Shown here piece by piece: positions 1-6,040 of a stretch of 8,441 nucleotides of DNA (positions are counted from its first letter, which is position 1; every line of letters begins with the position of its first letter). Origin of the DNA: DATLFP01 sp035540955. GTDB taxonomy: Bacteria; Actinomycetota; Acidimicrobiia; Acidimicrobiales; CADCSY01. The position numbers and the translations under genes were made by a program. The stretch covers positions 1 through 8,441 of the forward strand of contig DATLFP010000247.1 in NCBI GenBank assembly GCA_035540955.1, written 5' to 3'. Under the pieces are notes generated by a model. The model did not search any database. It was not told where the DNA came from and saw only the letters and a list, made by a program, of their open reading frames with translations.

Positions 1-168
1 CCGGGCACGGTCGACGAGCGGGTCGAGGAGGTGGTGCAGGGCAAGCGCCACATCGCCGACCTGGTCCTGCCCAAGTCGAGCTCGCTGTCGGACCTGAACG
101 CCGACCAGCTGCAGGTGGCGCTCGGGCTCGACACCCGCACCCTGCTCACCGAGGAGGACATGCCATGA
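1..168 (+). CDS. SNF2-family DEAD/H helicase, C-terminal fragment
   Basis: The gene is cut by the window start; the last 55 codons run from the first base to TGA at 166-168. The peptide opens PGTVDERVEEVVQGKRHIADLV, followed by a short acidic tail ending TLLTEEDMP. The pattern G-T-[IV]-[ED]-E-[RK]-[IV]-x5-[KR]-x3-A-D is what follows helicase motif VI in bacterial SNF2/Swi2 ATPases, where the chain crosses back over the second RecA domain. The family uses ATP to translocate on double-stranded DNA; the bacterial role is poorly defined and no catalytic motif lies inside the window. A GAGGAGGA stretch at 151-158, still inside this gene, can serve as ribosome binding site for the ATG at 165 that overlaps its stop. 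Assignment rests only on the tail, so it is good but not certain. Confidence 0.7.
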   Translation, partial: PGTVDERVEEVVQGKRHIADLVLPKSSSLSDLNADQLQVALGLDTRTLLTEEDMP

Positions 169-219
169 GCACGGTGACGACATGAGCAAGGTGACGACAT
201 GAGCAAGGTGACGACATGA
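165..219 (+). repeat. Three 17-bp tandem units forming an ATGA mini-ORF chain
   Basis: Three tandem 17-bp units begin at 165, 182 and 199, each of the form ATGAGCAAGGTGACGAC. The first differs at one base, C at 172. A fourth ATGAGC at 216 starts the next gene. Every ATG opens a six-residue ORF (MSTVTT, then MSKVTT twice) whose TGA overlaps the next ATG as ATGA. The first ATG likewise overlaps the helicase TGA. Units two and three each carry AAGGTG five bases before the next ATG, a good match to the anti-Shine-Dalgarno. The likely origin is slippage duplication of a translation initiation region. The possible effect is a relay of termination-reinitiation between helicase and downstream gene, which is inference. 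Confidence 0.9.
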
Positions 220-497
220 GCGGGCGTCGTGGACGGCGGCGGGGCGCGGCCAAGGCCCCCAAGCCGGTCGAGCTGTGGCGTCCGGTGCCGCAGCTGGCCG
301 ATCCGGCACCGATCGTGCCCGCCCCCGACCCGGCGGCCGTGCTGCGCTCGCTCGGCGACCCGCCGTTGCCCGGTCAGGGCGCGGTGGCGGGTCACTACCT
401 CGCGGCGGTGGTGGAGCGGGCCGCCGGCATGGCCACCGCCCTGGCCGCCGCCGCCGGCGTCCTGGGTGACCAGCCCGACGGGGACGCCGATACCTGA
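216..497 (+). CDS. Small hypothetical protein downstream of SNF2 helicase
   Basis: A 93-residue protein that I cannot assign to a named family. The N-terminus is very basic (MSGRRGRRRGAAKAPKP, residues 1-17). A proline-rich stretch follows (about 19-40, containing LWRPVPQLADPAPIVPAPDP), then an alanine-rich C-terminal half (about 52-82) that looks helical, with HYLAAVVERAAGMATALAAAAGVL. The tail is acidic. No signal peptide or catalytic motif is visible. The start at 216 is preceded by AAGGTG (205-210) and overlaps the last mini-ORF stop as ATGA, so it is probably coupled to the helicase message. Its position suggests an accessory factor of the helicase, perhaps binding nucleic acid through the basic N-terminus; that is inference. 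An overlapping Arg/Pro/Trp-rich frame (229-513) is less protein-like. Confidence 0.65.
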   Translation: MSGRRGRRRGAAKAPKPVELWRPVPQLADPAPIVPAPDPAAVLRSLGDPPLPGQGAVAGHYLAAVVERAAGMATALAAAAGVLGDQPDGDADT

Positions 498-533
498 TCA
501 ACCAGTCGCCTGATCATCTGATAGATTCGTCAG
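493..533 (+). promoter_or_regulatory. Leaderless promoter and candidate ArsR operator
   Basis: This spacer is markedly AT-richer than its surroundings. TAGATT at 522-527 fits a -10 box. With the usual offset, transcription would begin at 534, exactly the GTG start of the ArsR gene, so the mRNA would be leaderless; no Shine-Dalgarno is present. CCTGATCA occurs at 493-500 and again at 509-516, a 16-bp period, and a degenerate third copy CTGATA at 518-523 runs into the -10 box. CTGA/TCAG half sites at 519-522 and 530-533 flank the -10. Such repeats around a promoter suit autorepression by the adjacent ArsR protein. No convincing -35 is seen. Confidence 0.55.
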
Positions 534-869
534 GTGCCTGGTGCCCCGAAGGTCCACCTGTCCGAGGTCAAGGCCGACCTGTTCAAGGCGCTCGGGAACC
601 CGGCGCGGGTGCGGATCCTCGAGGTCCTGAGCGAGGGTGAGCACGCCGTCGGCGACATGCAGCCGAAGGTCGGCATCGAGTCCTCCCACCTCTCCCAGCA
701 GCTCGCCGTCCTGCGGCGGGCGGGCGTCGTCGTGTCCCGCAAGGAGGGATCGTCGGTCATCTACGCCCTGAAGGACCCGGTGGTGGCCGAGCTGCTCGCC
801 GTGGCCAAGCGATTCCTTCTCACCTCCCTCGCCGACACGCGGTCGTTGCTCGCCGATCTGCGGCGATGA
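534..869 (+). CDS. ArsR/SmtB-family transcriptional regulator
   Basis: A 111-residue winged-helix repressor of ArsR type, full length for the family. Residues 13-31 (KADLFKALGNPARVRILEV) match the family opening ALxxPxRxxIL. The helix-turn-helix spans about 38-64 with recognition helix SSHLSQQLAVLRRAG, and the wing is VVVSRKEGSSVIYAL (65-79). There is no cysteine at all, so the classical alpha-3 ELCVC metal site and thiol switches are absent; the inducer is not evident. It may sense another ligand or act through histidine/acidic sites. The GTG at 534 is chosen because it begins at the residue after a -10 box and keeps the full family length. Its TGA overlaps the SulP start as ATGA, so the two are translationally coupled. 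It probably represses its own operon. Confidence 0.9.
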   Translation: MPGAPKVHLSEVKADLFKALGNPARVRILEVLSEGEHAVGDMQPKVGIESSHLSQQLAVLRRAGVVVSRKEGSSVIYALKDPVVAELLAVAKRFLLTSLADTRSLLADLRR

Positions 870-2569
870 GCGCCATCACCGACCTGCTCCCGAATCGCGC
901 CGACTACGCCGGCCTGCGCGCCTCGTGGCGCGCGGACGTGCTGGCCGGGTTCACCGTCGGCGTCGTGGCCCTGCCCCTGGCGCTGGCGTTCGGCATCACC
1001 ACCGGCCTGGGGGCCGAGGCCGGGGTCGTGACCGCCATCGTCGCCGGTCTGGTGGCCGCGGTGTTCGGCGGGTCGTCGGTGCAGGTTTCGGGGCCGACGG
1101 GGGCCATGACGGTGGTGCTCGTGCCGATCGTCCACCGCTACGGCGCCGACGCCGTCGCCCTCGTCGGCCTCATGGGTGGCGTGCTGATCGTGGTCGCCGG
1201 CGTCGCCCATCTCGGCCGGTACCTGGCCTTCATCCCGTGGCCGGTGATCGAGGGCTTCACCGTCGGGATCGCCGTGATCATCTTCCTGCAGCAGGTGCCC
1301 GCCGCCCTCGGCGTCGCCACCCCCGAGGGGGAGAACACCGTGGTGGTGGCGGTGCGGGCGGCGCTCTCGGGCGTCCACGCCGCGACCGTGCTCGTCGTGC
1401 TGCTGACGGCGGCGGTCATGGTGGTCGCGCCCCGCCTGCACCGGACGCTGCCGGCGTCGCTCCTGGCGGTGACCGTGGCCACGCTGGTGGCCGAGGTCGC
1501 CGACCTCGATGCCGCTCGCATCGGATCTCTCCCGTCGTCGCTGCCGTTGCCGTCGCTGCCGACGATCTCGCTCGGCCGGATGAGCGATCTGTTCTCGGCG
1601 GCGTTGGCGGTGGCGGCGCTCGCCGCGATCGAGAGCCTCCTGTCGGCCAAGGTCGCCGACGGGATGGCGGACACCCAGCGCTTCGACCCCGATCGCGAGC
1701 TGGTCGGGCAGGGGCTCGCCAACGTCGTGTCGCCGCTGTTCGGAGGGATGCCGGCGACCGGCGCCATCGCCCGCACCGCGGTCAACGTCAGGGCCGGGGC
1801 CCGCACGCGGATGGCGGCCATCGTGCACGCCGTCGTGCTGCTCGCCGTGGTGCTCTTCGCCGGCGGTCTCGTGGCGCGGATCCCGGTGGCCACGCTCTCG
1901 GGCGTGCTGATGGTCACCGCCGTGCGGATGGTCGAGCGACACAACGTGGGTGCCGTGCTGCGGGCGACGCGGAGCGACGCCACCGTCCTCATCGTGACGG
2001 CGGGGGTGACGCTCGCCTTCGACCTGATCGTCGCCGTGGAGATCGGCGTGGCGGTGGCGGCCGTGCTCGCCCTGCGGGTCGTCGCCCGCACCGGGGCCAT
2101 CACCGCGGAGACGGTGGTCCACGAGGTGGACGACGAGACCGAGCGGGCCCTGCTGTCGGACCACATCGTCACGTACCGCATCGACGGGGCGATGTTCTTC
2201 GGCGCCGCGCAGCGGTTCCTGACCGAGCTCACGGCCGTCACCGACGTCCAGGTGGTGGTGCTCCGCCTCGGGGAGGTGCAGGTGCTCGACGCCACCGGCG
2301 CCAAGGCGTTGGGCGAGATCATCGCCGAGCTCGAGGGCCGGCACGTGTGCGTCCTGCTCCAGGGCGTTCGCCCCGAGCACCGGCGCACGCTCGCCGCGGT
2401 GGGCGCCATCGCCCGGCTCGCCGACGAGCGCCACCTCTTCGAGCACCTGGTCGACGCCGTCGAGCACGCGCGCGACCACGCGCTCGACCACGCGCGCGAC
2501 AACGCCACGGGACTTCGCCCGAACGCGTCGACGCCTACCTCCGCCTGCGGTAGAGGCGCACACCGGTGA
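866..2569 (+). CDS. SulP-family anion transporter with STAS domain
   Basis: A 567-residue SulP/SLC26 permease. The transport domain covers about residues 20-410 and is rich in hydrophobic helices. It carries the N-terminal signature ALPLALAFGITTGLGAEAGV (35-54), the anion-site region SVQVSGPTGAM (71-81), IPWPVIEGFTVGIAVII (123-139), and GGMPATGAIARTAVN (293-307). A cytoplasmic STAS domain follows at about 432-530, with the anti-sigma-antagonist-like loop LDATG (D475-A-T477-G478); T477 sits where a phosphorylatable Ser/Thr lies in many STAS domains. Substrate cannot be read from sequence: sulfate, bicarbonate or another anion are possible. Translation is coupled to ArsR by ATGA. The C-terminus ends in a repeat-encoded HARD-HALD-HARD segment (534-545) and a tail that overlaps the converging CBS gene by 35 bp. 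Confidence 0.92.
   Translation: MSAITDLLPNRADYAGLRASWRADVLAGFTVGVVALPLALAFGITTGLGAEAGVVTAIVAGLVAAVFGGSSVQVSGPTGAMTVVLVPIVHRYGADAVALVGLMGGVLIVVAGVAHLGRYLAFIPWPVIEGFTVGIAVIIFLQQVPAALGVATPEGENTVVVAVRAALSGVHAATVLVVLLTAAVMVVAPRLHRTLPASLLAVTVATLVAEVADLDAARIGSLPSSLPLPSLPTISLGRMSDLFSAALAVAALAAIESLLSAKVADGMADTQRFDPDRELVGQGLANVVSPLFGGMPATGAIARTAVNVRAGARTRMAAIVHAVVLLAVVLFAGGLVARIPVATLSGVLMVTAVRMVERHNVGAVLRATRSDATVLIVTAGVTLAFDLIVAVEIGVAVAAVLALRVVARTGAITAETVVHEVDDETERALLSDHIVTYRIDGAMFFGAAQRFLTELTAVTDVQVVVLRLGEVQVLDATGAKALGEIIAELEGRHVCVLLQGVRPEHRRTLAAVGAIARLADERHLFEHLVDAVEHARDHALDHARDNATGLRPNASTPTSACGRGAHR
2465..2500 (+). repeat. Three 12-bp tandem units in the SulP tail
   Basis: Three in-frame 12-bp units CACGCG[CT]... 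(2465-2476, 2477-2488, 2489-2500) encode HARD, HALD, HARD, residues 534-545 of the SulP protein, just after the STAS domain. The first and third units are identical; the middle one differs at one base. The encoded segment would be a charged, His-rich amphipathic helix. It may be a simple slippage expansion, since a preceding EHA continues the helix. Confidence 0.75.
2532..2558. terminator. Hairpin spanning the overlapped gene ends
   Basis: CGCCTACC (2532-2539) pairs with GGTAGAGGCG (2549-2558), leaving a two-base bulge and a nine-base loop. It sits across the stop codon of the minus-strand CBS gene (2535-2537) and inside the last codons of SulP. It is the only hairpin I found at this convergent junction and would work on either transcript. 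There is no T-tract, so function as a terminator is uncertain. Confidence 0.3.
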
Positions 2570-3791
2570 TCGCCCGTCCCTCGAGGGCGACGACCTCGGC
2601 CACCCAGTCGTCCAGGTCGACGCGATCACCCGGCGCCTCGGGGATGCGGCCAAGGCGCTCGAGCACCAGCCCGGCGATGGTGCTGTAGTCGCCGGCTTCC
2701 ACCTCGATCCCGAGGTCGCCCAGGTCATGAGCCGGGAAGGAGCCCGGGATCACGATCGAACCGTCCGGCCGATGCTCGATGGCGACGACGTCGGGATCGG
2801 TCTCGTCCCAGATCTCGCCGACCAGCTCCTCGACGAGGTCCTCGACCGTGACGATGCCGGCGACCCCGCCGTACTCGTCGACGACGATCGCCATCTGCTG
2901 CCGGCCGTGCTGCATCTCCCGGAGGGCATCGAGGAGGTGCATGGTCTCGGGCTGGACCATCGCGTCGCGAGCATGGTCCGCGACCACGCCGCCTCCGTCG
3001 ATGAGGTAGCGGATGTTGACGATGCCGACGACATCGTCGAGATCGCCGCGTGCGACGGGGGCTCGGGTGTGGCCACTGTCCACCAGTCGCCGCAGCCCGT
3101 CCTTCGCCGGCAGGTCTGCGTCGAGCCACGTGATGTCGCGGCGGGGGACGAGGATGTTCCGCAACAGCCGTTCGCCGGCCTCGAACGTGCCGGCGATGAT
3201 CATCCGCTGCTCCGGCGTGAAGGCCTCCTGCGTCACGACCAGCTCACGCAGCTCGGCTTCGGAGACCTCCCCGCGGCGTTCGGTCGGGTCGGTCCCGGCC
3301 AGCCGGACGACGAGGTCGCTCGATGCCGAGAGCAGCCAGACCACCGGCCGGGCGAGTCGCGCGAGTGCAGCGATCGGGCGGGCGGCGATCAGCCCCCACC
3401 GCTCGGCTCGCTGCATGGCGATCCGCTTCGGTGCCAGCTCACCGAGGACGAGGGTGAAGAACGTGAGCACCATGGTCACGGCCACGACGGCGACCGGTCG
3501 GGCCGCCCGGCCCAGGAAGCCGAGCGGACCCGTCAGCGGGTCGGCAAGCGAGACGGCGGCCGCAGCCGATGCGAGGAACCCGGCCAGCGTGATCCCGATC
3601 TGGATCGTGGCGAGGAACCGGTTCGGATCGCGGGCCAGGTCGGCGAGGACCCGTCCGGTGCCCCCCGCTTGCTCCAGCCGCTGCAGCTGCCCTTCGCGCA
3701 GCGAGATCAGCGCCAGCTCCGTGCCGGCGAACGCGGCATTGAGGAGGACGAGGGTGGCGACCAGGCCGAGCTGCGGCAGGACATCACCCAT
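2535..3791 (-). CDS. CNNM/CorC-type membrane protein with paired CBS domains
   Basis: A 418-residue hemolysin C/CorC-like (CNNM, DUF21) protein. The membrane domain spans about 1-165, with helices near 7-28, 60-82 and 98-118 and the family segments IQIGITLAGF (63-72) and GELAPKRIA (117-125). Two CBS domains follow: about 212-265 (ILVPRRDITWLDADLP...) and 278-330, containing AIVVDEYGGVAGIVTVEDLVEE (301-322). A CorC/HlyC C-terminal domain covers about 335-415 (GDYSTIAGLVLERLGRIP). Members are linked to magnesium or other divalent cation efflux, with CBS domains sensing adenine nucleotides; the exact ion here is unknown. The ATG at 3791 is chosen because membrane-domain homology begins there; the longer open frame reaching 4454 is an Arg/Pro-rich shadow of RIO1. 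It lies 29 bp after RIO1, likely co-transcribed. Confidence 0.92.
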   Translation of the reverse strand: MGDVLPQLGLVATLVLLNAAFAGTELALISLREGQLQRLEQAGGTGRVLADLARDPNRFLATIQIGITLAGFLASAAAAVSLADPLTGPLGFLGRAARPVAVVAVTMVLTFFTLVLGELAPKRIAMQRAERWGLIAARPIAALARLARPVVWLLSASSDLVVRLAGTDPTERRGEVSEAELRELVVTQEAFTPEQRMIIAGTFEAGERLLRNILVPRRDITWLDADLPAKDGLRRLVDSGHTRAPVARGDLDDVVGIVNIRYLIDGGGVVADHARDAMVQPETMHLLDALREMQHGRQQMAIVVDEYGGVAGIVTVEDLVEELVGEIWDETDPDVVAIEHRPDGSIVIPGSFPAHDLGDLGIEVEAGDYSTIAGLVLERLGRIPEAPGDRVDLDDWVAEVVALEGRAITGVRLYRRRR

Positions 3792-3800
3792 CGCGCAGGG

Positions 3801-3806
3801 AGCGTA
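3801..3806 (-). promoter_or_regulatory. Possible -10 box for the CBS protein gene
   Basis: On the minus strand TACGCT lies nine bases before the ATG at 3791, and no Shine-Dalgarno is visible in the 29-bp spacer behind RIO1. The same hexamer TACGCT precedes the phospholipase start near 7920. A near-leaderless secondary promoter is possible. The alternative is simple read-through from RIO1 with translational coupling. Confidence 0.25.
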
Positions 3807-3820
3807 GGGCCCGGACTGCT

Positions 3821-4576
<756 letters not shown>

Positions 4577-4584
4577 GGGAATCT

Positions 4585-4589
4585 CTCCT
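4585..4589 (-). promoter_or_regulatory. RIO1 ribosome binding site
   Basis: AGGAG on the minus strand, eight bases before the GTG at 4576, decides the start. Its first three bases also form the end of an inverted repeat (4587-4595 with 4625-4632), so access to it could depend on leader folding. Confidence 0.7.
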
Positions 4590-4649
4590 GGGGTTCGAAC
4601 GGTCGCGGGGCGACCGGTCGCGTCAACCCAGGCGGGGAGCGCGACCGGT
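4587..4649 (-). promoter_or_regulatory. RIO1 mRNA leader with mutually exclusive hairpins
   Basis: Three pairings can be drawn. Stem A is a perfect 10-bp inverted repeat, 4613-4622 with 4640-4649 (ACCGGTCGCG and its complement), around a 17-base loop. Stem B is 4600-4606 with 4610-4616 (CGGTCGC/GCGACCG), loop GGG. Stem C is 4587-4595 with 4625-4632 (CCTGGGGTT/AACCCAGG, one bulge), which encloses B and ties up part of the Shine-Dalgarno. A and B share bases 4613-4616, and C crosses A, so A cannot coexist with B or C. In the transcript A forms first; B plus C would be the alternative fold. That is the geometry of a translational switch, but no ligand-binding core is recognised and no folding energies were computed. 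Confidence 0.4.
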
Positions 4650-4705
4650 GGAGCGAGCGCAGACGCAGACAGTCATCAGGCCCTCCTCCTTCCGGTCGCG
4701 GGGCG
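4600..4705 (-). repeat. 13-bp direct repeat before two ribosome binding sites
   Basis: CGGTCGCGGGGCG occurs at 4600-4612 and 4693-4705 on the plus strand. Read on the minus strand it is CGCCCCGCGACCG. One copy ends two bases before the AGGAGG of the upstream ORF and the other ends ten bases before the AGGAG of RIO1. It could be a remnant of a duplicated initiation region or a repeated protein or RNA target. Confidence 0.6.
4623..4676 (-). CDS. Candidate 17-aa leader peptide ORF upstream of RIO1
   Basis: On the minus strand an ATG at 4676-4674 opens MTVCVCARSTGRAPRLG and ends at TGA 4625-4623, 46 bases before the RIO1 GTG. AGGAGG (4690-4685) lies eight bases ahead of the ATG and is the strongest ribosome binding site in the window. 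Two cysteine codons (TGC at 4667-4665 and 4661-4659) stand near the start, which is notable because cysteine is rare and Cys-rich leader peptides are known in Actinobacteria. The ORF runs through the upstream arm of stem A and stops in its loop, so a translating ribosome would break that stem. A weak -10 (TAGGGT, 4719-4714) lies upstream. I do not recognise the peptide; chance is a real alternative at this length. Confidence 0.4.
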   Translation of the reverse strand: MTVCVCARSTGRAPRLG

Positions 4706-4732
4706 TTGCGGCAACCCTACGCCCGAACCCAC

Positions 4733-4783
4733 CGTTCCGGGCGGGATTTGCCGGCCGGGGACCGGTCGATCCCGCCCAGAACG
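4733..4783 (-). terminator. P450 transcription terminator hairpin
   Basis: An inverted repeat begins immediately after the P450 stop codon. CGTTC-c-GGGCGGGAT (4733-4747) pairs with ATCCCGCCC-a-GAACG (4769-4783), 14 of 15 positions with a single C-A mismatch, around a 21-base loop that is itself rich in CCGG. There is no T-run after it, which is common for terminators in GC-rich actinobacteria. It separates P450 from the RIO1 leader, and the weak RIO1-side promoter would lie just beyond it. Confidence 0.65.
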
Positions 4784-4784
4784 C

Positions 4785-6005
4785 TCAGCGGACGTCGAAG
4801 CCGAGCTCGAAGTGCTTGACCGCCCCGGCGAACAGGTTCTCCTCGATGACCGGCTCGGAGAGAACGCGCAGGTTCGTGAAGCGGCGGGCCATCTCCCCGA
4901 ACAGGATCTGCAGCTCGAGCCGGGCCAGCGACTGGCCGACGCAGACGTGGGGTCCGAAGCCGAAGGCGACGTGGGGGTTGGGGGAGCGGGTGATGTCGAA
5001 CCGGAAGGGATCCGCGAAGACGTCCTCGTCGCGGTTGGCCGACGGGTAGAGGAGGGCGATCCGGTCGCCGGGCTGGACAGTGACCTCGCCGATCCGGTCC
5101 TCGCTCACCGCCGTGCGGAACATCTGGTTGAGCGGCGTCACCCACCGGATGACCTCCTCGACCGCCGACGGCACGAGCGACGGCTCGGCGGCGAGGCGGT
5201 CCCACTGGTCCGGGTGGTCGCAGAACGCCCGCAGCCCGCGGGCGATGACCGTGCGGGTGGTCTCGGCCCCGCCCGAGATGAACAGCCCGGTCTCGTTCAT
5301 GATCGTGTGGGCTTCCATCGGGCAGCCCTTGACGGTGGCGTTCGCCCACACGGAGATGAACGAGTCCTCGGGCTGCTCGCGGAAGCGGGGCACGGACTCG
5401 TCGAGGAAGGCCTGGAACTCGGTGATGGCGGACATGACGCCCTGCATCACCTCGCCACTCGCGTCGCGGGGGATGGAGTCGATGCGCATGAGCCGCTCCG
5501 ACCACGACTTGATGTCGCGCCAGCGGTCCTCGGGGAAGCCGAGCAGGTTGGCGGTGAGCCGGCACGGCAGCTGGGCGGCGACGGCGTCGACGACCTCGAA
5601 CTGTCCGCTCAGGCGGCCGCTCGGGCCGGGCCGTCCGTCGGCGGCGACGGCGTCGAGCAGCTCGGTGACGGTGTCGCGCAGCGGCTTCTCGTCGCGCTCG
5701 ACGCCCTTCGGCGTGAGCCGGCGGGCGACCAGGGCGCGCTGCTCGGCGTGGCCGGGGTCGTCCTGGGCGATCATGTTGTCCTCCATGGGCGACCAGAACG
5801 ACCGGTAGCCCTGGCCCGACACGAAGACCTTGGCCCGGCGCTCCACGTCGACCACGTCGCGGTGGCGGGTCACGCCGATCATCCCCGACGCCTCGTCGCG
5901 GTAGACGGGGTCGTTGGCCCGCAGCCACGTGAACGCCTCGTGCATGCCGTCGATGTCGGCGTAGAAGGACTCGTCGAGCAGGTTCGGCCGGGTGGTCGTC
6001 GCCAT
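4785..6005 (-). CDS. Cytochrome P450 (soluble bacterial class I type)
   Basis: A 406-residue P450, the usual length of soluble bacterial enzymes, with no membrane anchor. The oxygen-binding I-helix is LFISGGAETTR (241-251, E248 and T249). The ExxR pair is E284-V-I-R287. The heme loop is FGFGPHVCVGQSLARLE (348-364) with ligand C355. It would be a monooxygenase fed by a ferredoxin and reductase, neither of which is nearby. The heme and I-helix sequences resemble the actinobacterial CYP families acting on steroids, terpenes or fatty acids, but the substrate cannot be read here. The ATG at 6005 is chosen because a TAAGGT -10 box ends seven bases ahead, giving a leaderless message; only a weak AAGG could act as ribosome binding site. 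It stands alone, divergent from the RNA methyltransferase, with a hairpin terminator behind it. Confidence 0.95.
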   Translation of the reverse strand: MATTTRPNLLDESFYADIDGMHEAFTWLRANDPVYRDEASGMIGVTRHRDVVDVERRAKVFVSGQGYRSFWSPMEDNMIAQDDPGHAEQRALVARRLTPKGVERDEKPLRDTVTELLDAVAADGRPGPSGRLSGQFEVVDAVAAQLPCRLTANLLGFPEDRWRDIKSWSERLMRIDSIPRDASGEVMQGVMSAITEFQAFLDESVPRFREQPEDSFISVWANATVKGCPMEAHTIMNETGLFISGGAETTRTVIARGLRAFCDHPDQWDRLAAEPSLVPSAVEEVIRWVTPLNQMFRTAVSEDRIGEVTVQPGDRIALLYPSANRDEDVFADPFRFDITRSPNPHVAFGFGPHVCVGQSLARLELQILFGEMARRFTNLRVLSEPVIEENLFAGAVKHFELGFDVR

Positions 6006-6040
6006 GCCGCCGACCTTACTGAGCGAGCGTTCAAGATGGG
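6006..6040. promoter_or_regulatory. 35-bp divergent promoter with palindromic operator candidate
   Basis: All signals for two divergent genes must fit in 35 bp or extend into the genes. On the minus strand TAAGGT (6018-6013) lies seven bases from the P450 ATG. On the plus strand CAAGAT (6032-6037) lies six bases from GTG 6044. Between them TGAGCGAGCGTTCA (6020-6033) is an imperfect palindrome, 10 of 14 positions symmetric, of the size bound by TetR-type repressors. Neither gene has a convincing Shine-Dalgarno, so both may be leaderless. No -35 boxes stand out. Confidence 0.45.

Noticed and set aside
165..215. CRISPR or other spacer-repeat array
   Set aside because: The 17-bp units are directly tandem with no spacers and no cas genes nearby.
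534..869. Arsenic or zinc/cadmium sensor
   Set aside because: The protein has no cysteine and there is no arsenical, heavy-metal or cation efflux gene in its operon.
761..2728. A 655-codon minus-strand open frame opposite SulP
   Set aside because: Its translation is Arg/His/Asp/Gly-rich and low complexity, as expected from the reverse frame of a GC-rich gene; SulP on the plus strand has full family motifs.
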